Assembly (NCBI GenBank): GCA_902786615.1 | Contig: CADADE010000027.1 | Location: 1 to 64,000, forward strand | Origin: Oscillospiraceae bacterium | GTDB taxonomy: Bacteria; Bacillota_A; Clostridia; Oscillospirales; Oscillospiraceae | Direction: 5' to 3' | DNA: 64,000 nucleotides | Part shown: piece after piece, positions 41,501 to 48,094 of the stretch | Layout: the number at the start of each line of letters is the position of its first letter | How positions within the stretch are numbered: position 1 is the stretch's first letter | Program-made: the position numbers and the translations under genes | The notes under the pieces: generated by a model | Databases searched by the model: none | The model's input: only the letters and a program-made list of their open reading frames with translations | Told to the model about the DNA's origin: nothing

Positions 41501-42712
41501 ATGAAAAAGAAACTGGCACTCTCCACGCAGATTTTCATTGCGATGGTGCTTGCGATCATCGTCGGAATTCTTCTGACGTCCAACGCCGCCATTGCGACGA
41601 AGTACATCAAGCCCTTCGGCACGATCTTTCTCAACCTGATCAAATGGATCGTGTGTCCGCTGGTCTTCTTCTCCATCATGGCGGGCGTTGTCTCGCTGCG
41701 CGATATCAAGAAGGTCGGCGCCATCGGCGGGCAGACCATCCTGTATTACCTCTGCACCACCGCCTTCGCGGTGACGATCGGCCTGCTGATCGCCAACCTG
41801 ACCAAGGGGATCTTCCCTGTCCTCTCCACCACGGATCTGAGCTACACGCCCTCCGCAACCTCCGTCAACTTCATGGATACGCTGGTGGGGATCTTCCCGT
41901 CAAACTTCTTTGCGCCCTTCGTGAACGCCAACATGCTGCAGATCATTGTGGCGTCCCTGTTCATCGGCTTCGCCCTGATCCTGATCCGTGAGCGCACGGA
42001 AATGGAATTCACCGCAGTCGACATCTGCAACGACATCTGCATGAAGATCATGGAGATGATCCTGAAGCTCTCCCCTATCGGTGTGTTCTGTCTGCTGTGC
42101 CCCGTGGTCGCGGAGAACGGCCCGTCGGTGCTCGGGTCGCTTGCCAAGGTGCTGCTGATCGCCTACTTCTGCTATTTCCTCCACGCGGTGCTTGTCTACT
42201 CCCTCTCGGTCAAGTGCCTGGGGCATATGAGTCCCATCAAGTTTTTCAAGGGCATGATGCCGGCCATTGTGCTGGCCTTCTCTTCCGCCTCCTCTGTCGG
42301 TACGCTGCCGCTGAACATGAAATGCGTGCAGAATCTCGGCGCGGATAAGGAGGTCACCTCCTTCGTCCTCCCGCTCGGCGCTACCATCAACATGGACGGT
42401 ACTGCCATTTACCAGGGCGTATGCTGCATTTTCATCGCTTCCTGCTTCGGCATTGAGCTCACGGTCTCGCAGATGCTCACCATCGTTCTGACCGCAACGC
42501 TCGCCTCCATCGGCACCGCGGGCGTCCCCGGCGCCGGCATGGTCATGCTGGCCATGGTGCTGCAGTCCGTCGGCCTGCCGGTCGAGGGCATTGCTCTGGT
42601 CGCCGGCGTGGACCGCATCTTCGACATGGGCCGCACCGCCGTCAACATCACCGGCGACAGCTCCTGCGCGATCGTGGTCTCCGAGCTGCAGCGCCGCCGC
42701 ACCGCCCGCTGA
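41501..42712 (+). CDS. Dicarboxylate/amino acid:cation symporter (DAACS/GltP family)
   Basis: A 403-residue secondary transporter for glutamate, aspartate or C4-dicarboxylates with Na+ or H+. Family motifs: NLIKWIVCPLVFFSIMAGV, the serine-rich hairpin AFSSASSVGTLPLNMKC, the transport motif LPLGATINMDGTAIYQG, and GTAGVPGAGMVML, with DRIFDMGRTAVNITGD in the last helix. About eight hydrophobic segments. The start at 41501 follows AAAGGAAG; the frame stays open upstream through the promoter. Next to fumC and malic enzyme, uptake of malate or fumarate is the likely role. Confidence 0.92.
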   Translation: MKKKLALSTQIFIAMVLAIIVGILLTSNAAIATKYIKPFGTIFLNLIKWIVCPLVFFSIMAGVVSLRDIKKVGAIGGQTILYYLCTTAFAVTIGLLIANLTKGIFPVLSTTDLSYTPSATSVNFMDTLVGIFPSNFFAPFVNANMLQIIVASLFIGFALILIRERTEMEFTAVDICNDICMKIMEMILKLSPIGVFCLLCPVVAENGPSVLGSLAKVLLIAYFCYFLHAVLVYSLSVKCLGHMSPIKFFKGMMPAIVLAFSSASSVGTLPLNMKCVQNLGADKEVTSFVLPLGATINMDGTAIYQGVCCIFIASCFGIELTVSQMLTIVLTATLASIGTAGVPGAGMVMLAMVLQSVGLPVEGIALVAGVDRIFDMGRTAVNITGDSSCAIVVSELQRRRTAR

Positions 42713-42740
42713 TTCCCGACAAAAACCGTCATACACATAA

Positions 42741-42774
42741 GACAAGGGCAGGAGCCGCGGCTCCTGCCCTTGTC
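42741..42774. terminator. Bidirectional hairpin between convergent genes
   Basis: A perfect 16-base inverted repeat, GACAAGGGCAGGAGCC (42741-42756) with 42759-42774. It overlaps the stop codon of the minus-strand gene at 42773. No T run follows directly on either strand, so efficiency is uncertain. Confidence 0.7.
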
Positions 42775-43705
42775 ATGTTGATGCGCCCGCATCAGGCTGC
42801 TGTGCCGCGGCTTTTGGGGCGGCGCTGTCCGTCGTCTGCGGGCTGAGATACTCATCCAGAATCATCTGCGTTTTCAGCGAATCGACAGGCAGGAGAAGCC
42901 CCTTTTCCTCCAGCAGGGCGCGCATCCGCTCCCGCAGGGCGGAGGCGGGGGCAAGCCCGTCAAGCTTGAGGGAGAGCTCTGTCACATAGCCGTCCCGCAT
43001 CGGGCAGATATCGATCTGCACATCCGCGCCCTGCCAGCTTCCCTGGATTCTCTGCGTCTCAAACGGCCCGAGCATCTGCGCCTGATCGAGCATCCTGGCG
43101 CCCCACTGCGCTTCATGCCAGTTCAGCTCCGCCTCCGGCATGGCGCTTTTCAGAAAGGCAACAGCGTCCTCCGTGCTGAAACTGGACAGGCTCCGGTAAT
43201 CCTTATACTTGCCGCTTGACTCTGTGGACACGCTCAGCGTCATGGTCGAATAGCCCCAGTCGAGCTCTGCGGAAACGGCCTTGTCGGAAAAGTCAAAGCC
43301 GTCCGCCTCCGCACGCGAAAGCGCCGCGCGCACAGCCTCCCAGTCGTCCCCGGAGAGAGGATAGCGCTTTTTGTAGGTGCGCTCAAACTTTTTCTTGTTT
43401 TCCTTTAAGCGGATACGGTTGACCCAGCCCTCGCTGTCGAACGAGCGCGCAGGGGTTTCGAGATAGATGGCGCTGATTTTCCGGTACTCCGGCTCCGCGC
43501 CGATCAGGGCCAGCATGTCCTCCGTCAAAAGCCGCTCGTCTGTCAGGACACGGTCGGAATCCAGCAGGAATTTGACCTCCACGCTCAGCTGCTTTTCATC
43601 CAGCGCCCAGGCGGAAGACGGCGCAGAAAAGAGCAGGCAGAGGATCAACAGAACCAGGGCCGGGATCAGCCTTTTTCGGTTTAAGCCAACAGAGCACGGC
43701 ATCAT
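42773..43705 (-). CDS. Secreted CYTH-like domain protein
   Basis: A 310-residue exported protein: signal peptide about 1-34 (LIPALVLLILCLLFSAPSSAWA), then a region that reads like a CYTH triphosphate-tunnel fold. The parts are LSVEVKFLLD (weak ExExK strand), YLETPARSFDSEGWVNRIRLKE with paired Arg, KFERTYKKRYP, AELDWGYS, and VQIDICPMRDGYVTELSLKLDG. CYTH proteins act on nucleotides, thiamine triphosphate or polyphosphate in the cytoplasm; an exported one is unusual. The N-terminal ExExK is incomplete, so catalysis is doubtful. A Pro/Ala/Gln-rich tail closes it. AGGAGG lies six bases before the start. An exported HAD-like phosphatase gene lies 280 bases upstream. Confidence 0.68.
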   Translation of the reverse strand: MMPCSVGLNRKRLIPALVLLILCLLFSAPSSAWALDEKQLSVEVKFLLDSDRVLTDERLLTEDMLALIGAEPEYRKISAIYLETPARSFDSEGWVNRIRLKENKKKFERTYKKRYPLSGDDWEAVRAALSRAEADGFDFSDKAVSAELDWGYSTMTLSVSTESSGKYKDYRSLSSFSTEDAVAFLKSAMPEAELNWHEAQWGARMLDQAQMLGPFETQRIQGSWQGADVQIDICPMRDGYVTELSLKLDGLAPASALRERMRALLEEKGLLLPVDSLKTQMILDEYLSPQTTDSAAPKAAAQQPDAGAST

Positions 43706-43798
43706 TGCTTTCCTCCTTGCGACATGTCTTTCAGCAAGCTCACACCGGTCGCAGACGCGCGTGAGAGGTTCTGCTTGCGTTCGTGCTGAGAGCTGGAG

Positions 43799-43866
43799 TT
43801 GATTTTTGATTGTTGATTTCTGATTATTGACTGTTGATTGTTGATCGTTGATTGTTGATAGTTAGT
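43799..43866. repeat. Degenerate heptad tandem repeat TTGATTG
   Basis: About nine imperfect units of TTGATTG or TTGATCG, in the leader of the CYTH-like gene. Directly after it (43876-43916) TCGTCGACGTTCGTCAACGG and GGTCGACGATCGTCAA are near-repeats of a second motif. On the minus strand the first array reads as repeated AATCAAC, which could be a protein-binding array or simple slippage. Confidence 0.65.
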
Positions 43867-43985
43867 ATTGGTCATTTTCGTCGACGTTCGTCAACGGTGG
43901 TCGACGATCGTCAATCCTTGACCGAAAAAGAAGAGACTGTCGCAAGCTGAAAAAGCCCTGCTTCGGATGATCGCTTCAGCTTTCC

Positions 43986-45122
43986 TTATGCCGCCGGGAG
44001 CAGGATCTGCTGCTCTTCGAGTTCCACCGGGACCATGCGCACGCCGTCTCCGTAAATGGTCACAAAGTCGTCGCGCATGGAGATGGTGTGGAAGCCCGCC
44101 GCGTCACATTCGGTGGCAAAACGCTCCGCCTTCTGCACATCGCCGTAGTCCAGCTCCGTATTGTCGCACAGGAGCATATAGGCCTCGCCATGGTAGTTCT
44201 TGTTCTGCAGGGCGGCGTTGGCCATGGCAAAGTCGCCGCTGGAATTGCCGAAGGCCAGGATGGGCTTCTTGCCGATCTCGCGCTCCATGGCAAAGACCTT
44301 GTTGACCTTGAGGTTCTTGACAAAGAGCTCACCGGCGATCACCACGTCCTCGTCCGGCTGCATGGTGTAGTCGATGCTGTCCGTGTCGCCCTGGCCGGTG
44401 GTCTTGAAGAGCAGATCCGTCCCGATCACATGATTGAGTGGGATGTAGCGGTCCAGCGTCCCCTCCATGATGGTACGCACCGCGTCGCGGTAAGTGGCGC
44501 TGTTGACATAGAGGGTGTAGCCGTTGTCGTAGAGGTATTTGACGACCGAGAGCATGGGCTTAAAAAACGCCTCGCCATAGGTCATGCCCTCAAAGCCGAA
44601 GCAGGGCAGCTTCTTGAAGGCGCGCACCACGTCCTTGTACTCCGCAAGCGTCAGCCCCTCATAGAGCTGCGGGCCGTAGAAGCGCTCCTCCGCGTCAAAG
44701 TTCGGCATCGCAATACCACGCAGCACTTTGTCCTCCCACTGTCTGGCAAAGTCCTGCAAAATCTCCGGCGCGATATGGTCTGCGTTATACAAGGCATACT
44801 GAATAAAGAGCCAGTCGTTGAAATAGGTCGGGAAGCGCTCGCCATAGAGGGTTCCGTCCATGTCGAAGACCGCGATGCGATCCTCAGGCGGGACATAGTT
44901 TTCGGAGCTTTCGTCCACACTCTCCCGCACAAAGCGCATGAGAGAGGCCAGAACCTCCGAGCCCTCCGTCCAGCCGTCAAGACCCGTCTGCTCCGCGGGG
45001 CTGTCATCCTCGGCCTGGGGCGCGGGGCTTTCCGCCGCCGACGCCCATGCCCCCGGTGTCAGCAGTCCGAAAACCATCGTCAGCAGGAGTAGCATGACCG
45101 GAATCCGTTTGATTGTTCTCAT
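43986..45122 (-). CDS. Secreted HAD-superfamily phosphatase-like protein
   Basis: A 378-residue exported hydrolase. A signal peptide (about 1-28, ending AWA-SA) and an acidic linker precede the HAD motif I FDMDGTLYGERFPTYF (about 86-101), with both catalytic aspartates. Motif II is probably YVNSATYRDAV, motif III Lys in the KKPILAFGNSSGDFAMANAAL region, which also holds the motif IV Asp. A phosphomonoesterase acting outside the membrane is the likely activity; the substrate is unknown. GAGGAGG precedes the start. The CYTH-like secreted protein lies downstream on the same strand. Confidence 0.85.
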   Translation of the reverse strand: MRTIKRIPVMLLLLTMVFGLLTPGAWASAAESPAPQAEDDSPAEQTGLDGWTEGSEVLASLMRFVRESVDESSENYVPPEDRIAVFDMDGTLYGERFPTYFNDWLFIQYALYNADHIAPEILQDFARQWEDKVLRGIAMPNFDAEERFYGPQLYEGLTLAEYKDVVRAFKKLPCFGFEGMTYGEAFFKPMLSVVKYLYDNGYTLYVNSATYRDAVRTIMEGTLDRYIPLNHVIGTDLLFKTTGQGDTDSIDYTMQPDEDVVIAGELFVKNLKVNKVFAMEREIGKKPILAFGNSSGDFAMANAALQNKNYHGEAYMLLCDNTELDYGDVQKAERFATECDAAGFHTISMRDDFVTIYGDGVRMVPVELEEQQILLPAA

Positions 45123-45226
45123 CGTATTTTTCCTCCTCTATTTGCAGGGTCATATTTCGGACATACATTGTATCATACCAGAAAGCGCGGCAAAAGGAAA
45201 GCCTGAATCCGGCGCTCCTCCTGCGC

Positions 45227-46093
45227 TTACCCGAACAGCGAGAGCTGCGCTTCCCGTTCCGGCAGGGCGGCGATATAGCGAAAGCAGGCGTCCGGGTCGT
45301 GCAGGACGCCGCGTCTTTCGCATTCCGTGTGGAAAAGGCGCATCAGGGTCTCCCGCTTCGGGCTGTTGACCTCATAGGCATTGCCGTAGCTTTTTCGATA
45401 CCGCTCGCTCAGGCCCGGGAAATGCCGGTCGAGCGCGCGATAATAATACTCCCGGTCGCCCTCGCGGAGCGTCACCCCGGCGTCAAAGCAGACGACGCCC
45501 TTCACCCCGGCGTCGAAGCAGCAGTCCAGGATCGCGCGCACGTTCTCCTCCGTGTCGGTGAGAAAGGGCAGCAGCGGCGTCATCCACACGACGGTAGGGA
45601 TACCGCGCTTCTGAAATGCTTTCAGCACCTCATAGCGTCTGGATGTGGTGCAGACGTTCGGTTCGAGCAGACGGCTGAGAGAATCGTCGGCAATGGTGAG
45701 GGTCATTTGCAGGACGCTTTTTGCCCGCCGGTTGATGCTGTCAAAGAGCTCCAGATCCCGCAGCACGAGATCGGATTTGGTGATGACCGAGGCCCCGAAG
45801 CCATAGCGTTCGATAAGCTCCAGGCAGCGGCGGGTCAGGCGCAGCTCCCGCTCGCAGGGCTGGTAGGGGTCGCTCATGGAGCCGGTGGAGATCACGGCCT
45901 TTTTTCGCCGCGACTGCAAAGCTCGCTCCAAAAGCTCCGGCGCGTTGCGCTTGACCTCCACGTCCTCAAAGGGATGGGTGAAGCGATAGCACGCGCTGCG
46001 GCTGTCGCAGTAGACGCAGCCGTGGGTGCAGCCGCGATACAGATTCATGCCGTTGCGGCCGGATAAAAGCGTTTTCGCTTCAACAAAGTGCAT
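45227..46093 (-). CDS. SPL-family radical SAM protein
   Basis: A 288-residue radical SAM enzyme. The [4Fe-4S] motif is CTHGCVYC (about 22-29), followed by VISTGSMSDPYQPCE, YGFGASVITKSDLVLRD and QMTLTIADDSLSRLLEP, as in the group related to spore photoproduct lyase. True SplB is longer and has an additional C-terminal cysteine, so this is more likely an uncharacterised member. The start at 46093 follows GGGGGTGAG; the frame is open for another 31 codons without similarity. No functional partner is adjacent. Confidence 0.85.
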   Translation of the reverse strand: MHFVEAKTLLSGRNGMNLYRGCTHGCVYCDSRSACYRFTHPFEDVEVKRNAPELLERALQSRRKKAVISTGSMSDPYQPCERELRLTRRCLELIERYGFGASVITKSDLVLRDLELFDSINRRAKSVLQMTLTIADDSLSRLLEPNVCTTSRRYEVLKAFQKRGIPTVVWMTPLLPFLTDTEENVRAILDCCFDAGVKGVVCFDAGVTLREGDREYYYRALDRHFPGLSERYRKSYGNAYEVNSPKRETLMRLFHTECERRGVLHDPDACFRYIAALPEREAQLSLFG

Positions 46094-46168
46094 CTGTCTC
46101 ACCCCCTTTTGGTGTTCTCCCTGTCCTATGCTACCATGCGCCCCGATGCGTGTCAAGGCGGGCATGAT

Positions 46169-46230
46169 GTAAAGTTTGCTTGACATTCAGTTTCTTCCGT
46201 GTTATACTCAGATTGTAAAGGAAACTTTAC
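46169..46230 (+). promoter_or_regulatory. Promoter and likely autoregulatory operators of the Xre gene
   Basis: A perfect TTGACA (46180-46185) and TATACT (46203-46208) are 17 bases apart. A palindrome GTAAAGGAAACTTTAC (46215-46230) sits at the start site, and a related GTAAAGTTTGC (46169-46179) abuts the -35 box. Both would be covered by a small dimeric repressor, so autoregulation by the product of the next gene is likely. Confidence 0.8.
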
Positions 46231-46244
46231 ATGGAGGTGATGGC

Positions 46245-46442
46245 TTGAAAAACCGGATCGAAGAGATACGCAGCGCGAAGGGCATCCGGCAGGAGGATTT
46301 CGCAAAACACATGGGGGTATCACGGCAGACGATCAGCTCGCTTGAAAACGGGCGCTACAACCCCTCGATCCTGCTGGCCCACAAAATCGCGAAGTTTTTC
46401 GGCATGACGATCGAAGAGGTTTTTATCTTTGAGGAGGAATGA
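46245..46442 (+). CDS. Small Xre-family transcriptional regulator
   Basis: A 65-residue protein made almost entirely of an HTH domain: IRQEDFAKHMGVSRQTISSLENGRYNPSILLAHKIAKFF, then TIEEVFIFEEE. Such YozG/Cro-like regulators usually pair with a small membrane protein, as here. The start is TTG at 46245, fixed by GGAGGTGA four bases upstream. The stop overlaps the ribosome site of the next gene. Confidence 0.9.
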   Translation: MKNRIEEIRSAKGIRQEDFAKHMGVSRQTISSLENGRYNPSILLAHKIAKFFGMTIEEVFIFEEE

Positions 46443-46444
46443 AC

Positions 46445-46849
46445 ATGTGCGATAACAAGAGACTGTTTCTGAGCGTATTCTGGGTCATCCTGGGCGCGGT
46501 GCTGCTGGTGCTTTCCGTCACGGAGGTGCTGGACTCCTCCCTGTACGCCGGGATGGGCGGGGCCCTGATCGCTGTGGGCGCGCTGCAAATCGCGCGGAAC
46601 CTGCGATACCGGCGCGACGCCGCCTACCGGGAGAAGATCGACACCGAGGTCAGCGACGAGCGCAACCGTTTCCTGCGGATGAAAAGCTGGTCCTGGGCCG
46701 GATACATCACCGTATTGGCGGAGGGGATAGCCTGTGTTACCGCCATGGTCATGAAGCAGGAGACCGTGCAGCTGGTGCTCGCCTATTCTGTGTGTCTGCT
46801 GGTCGGGGCTTACTATTTTTCCTATCTCATTCTCAGCAAGAAGTATTGA
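46445..46849 (+). CDS. Small four-helix membrane protein paired with the Xre regulator
   Basis: A 134-residue membrane protein with four hydrophobic segments: LFLSVFWVILGAVLLVLSV, SLYAGMGGALIAVGALQIA, AGYITVLAEGIACVTAMVM and LVLAYSVCLLVGAYYFSYLIL. A charged loop RNLRYRRDAAYREKIDTEVSDERN lies between helices 2 and 3. The second ATG (46445) is chosen because GGAGG is seven bases before it, while it is too close to the ATG at 46439. The function is unknown; regulator plus DUF-type membrane protein pairs are common in Firmicutes. Confidence 0.8.
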   Translation: MCDNKRLFLSVFWVILGAVLLVLSVTEVLDSSLYAGMGGALIAVGALQIARNLRYRRDAAYREKIDTEVSDERNRFLRMKSWSWAGYITVLAEGIACVTAMVMKQETVQLVLAYSVCLLVGAYYFSYLILSKKY

Positions 46850-46863
46850 ACGGCGTGCAAACG

Positions 46864-46898
46864 GCCCGGCGGGAAAAGCATCCCGCCGGGCTGTGATT
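46864..46898. terminator. Terminator between the membrane protein gene and pfkA
   Basis: An 11-base perfect stem, GCCCGGCGGGA (46864-46874) with 46881-46891, followed by TGTGATTTTT on the plus strand. The genes on both sides converge on it. Confidence 0.88.
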
Positions 46899-46900
46899 TT

Positions 46901-47893
46901 TCATGTCTTGTTGATCGTGCCGCCGAACTGCATGGCCTCCATGATCTCATAGCGATCCATCTGCAGGTGCTTTTTCATGGTGAGGGCTTCCTCAATGGGG
47001 ATTTCGACAATGCCGCCCTCCTTCGTGCCGATGATGCAGTTGCCGCGCCCCTCCACGAAGGACTTGACCGCATAGTAGCCCATGCGGGTCGCGGTCTCGC
47101 GGTCTCTGGCGTTGGGGGAGCCGCCGCGCTGGATGTGGCCGAGCACCGTGACGCGCGGCTCCATGCCGACGGCCTCCTTGATCTGCTTGCCGAGCTCCAT
47201 GGCGCTGCCCGCGCCCTCGGCCACGACGATCATGAAGTGGGTGTTGCCGGCGAGGCGGGAGCCCTGGATGCGCTCCACGACGTCCCGCTGGAAGTTCAAC
47301 TCATGCTCCGGCACGAGCACCGCCGTGGCGCCGACGGCGATGCCGACATAGAGGGCGAGGAAGCCCGCGTTGCGGCCCATGACCTCCACGACGGAGCAGC
47401 GCTCGTGTGACTGCATGGTGTCGCGCAGGCGGTCGATGCACTCAATGGCGGTGTTGCAGGCGGTGTCAAAGCCGATGGTGTAGTTGGTGCAGCCGACATC
47501 GTTGTCGATGGTGGCGGGGATGCCCACCACGGGGACGCCGAGGCGCGAAAGCTCCAGCGCACCGCGGAAGGTGCCGTCGCCGCCGATGGCGACAACGCCG
47601 TCCAGCCCCAGCATCTTGCAGGTGTTCACCGCACGCTGTCTGCCCTTTTCGTTCAGGAAATCGTCGCTGCGCGCGGTGTAGAGAATCGTGCCGCCGCGCG
47701 AGAGGATATGGCCCACACTCTCACGGGTGAGGACGACGAAGTCGCTTGTGATCAGGCCCTGCCAGCCCCTGCGGATGCCGACGCACTCGATCCCGTTGGC
47801 GAGCGCCGTTCTGGTGACGGCGCGCACGGCGGCGTTCATGCCGGGGGCGTCGCCGCCGCTGGTCAGCACGCCGATGCGTTTGTATTTTTTCAT
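46901..47893 (-). CDS. pfkA: 6-phosphofructokinase, ATP-dependent
   Basis: A 330-residue glycolytic kinase. Motifs: RIGVLTSGGDAPGMNAAVRAV (6-26), IGGDGTFRGA (about 102-111) with the glycine typical of ATP users, GIPATIDNDVGCTNYTIGFDTA, VEVMGRNAGFLALY and LGHIQRGGSPNARDR. GGGAGG precedes the start. It is transcribed alone from its own promoter. Confidence 0.96.
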   Translation of the reverse strand: MKKYKRIGVLTSGGDAPGMNAAVRAVTRTALANGIECVGIRRGWQGLITSDFVVLTRESVGHILSRGGTILYTARSDDFLNEKGRQRAVNTCKMLGLDGVVAIGGDGTFRGALELSRLGVPVVGIPATIDNDVGCTNYTIGFDTACNTAIECIDRLRDTMQSHERCSVVEVMGRNAGFLALYVGIAVGATAVLVPEHELNFQRDVVERIQGSRLAGNTHFMIVVAEGAGSAMELGKQIKEAVGMEPRVTVLGHIQRGGSPNARDRETATRMGYYAVKSFVEGRGNCIIGTKEGGIVEIPIEEALTMKKHLQMDRYEIMEAMQFGGTINKT

Positions 47894-47946
47894 GTGCTTT
47901 TCCTCCCTGTATATGATTGCGTTGTAAAGCCGAAAAGTCTATCCGT

Positions 47947-47976
47947 ATTGTATTACAGCCTCCGGCTTCTTGTCAA
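47947..47976 (-). promoter_or_regulatory. Promoter of pfkA
   Basis: On the minus strand TTGACA (47971-47976) and TACAAT (47947-47952) are 18 bases apart. Confidence 0.75.
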
Positions 47977-47998
47977 CGCCCATACATGCCTCAGACGC

Positions 47999-48026
47999 TT
48001 GCTTTTCCGGGCTAATCCTGTATAAT
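47999..48026 (+). promoter_or_regulatory. Promoter of the alpha-galactosidase gene
   Basis: TTGCTT (47999-48004) and a perfect TATAAT (48021-48026) are 16 bases apart. Confidence 0.65.
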
Positions 48027-48094
48027 GGCTGCAGTCGGCGGCGCAGGGAAGACGCCTCCGCCCCGGAATTGAGTGAAAAAAGAGGACAAATGAC

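Noticed and set aside
43799..43866. CRISPR or replication-origin iterons
   Set aside because: The units are 7 bases and degenerate, with no spacers, no cas or dnaA gene and no DnaA boxes nearby.
45227..46093. Spore photoproduct lyase (splB)
   Set aside because: The protein is shorter than SplB and I could not see its extra catalytic cysteine, so only the broader family is assigned.
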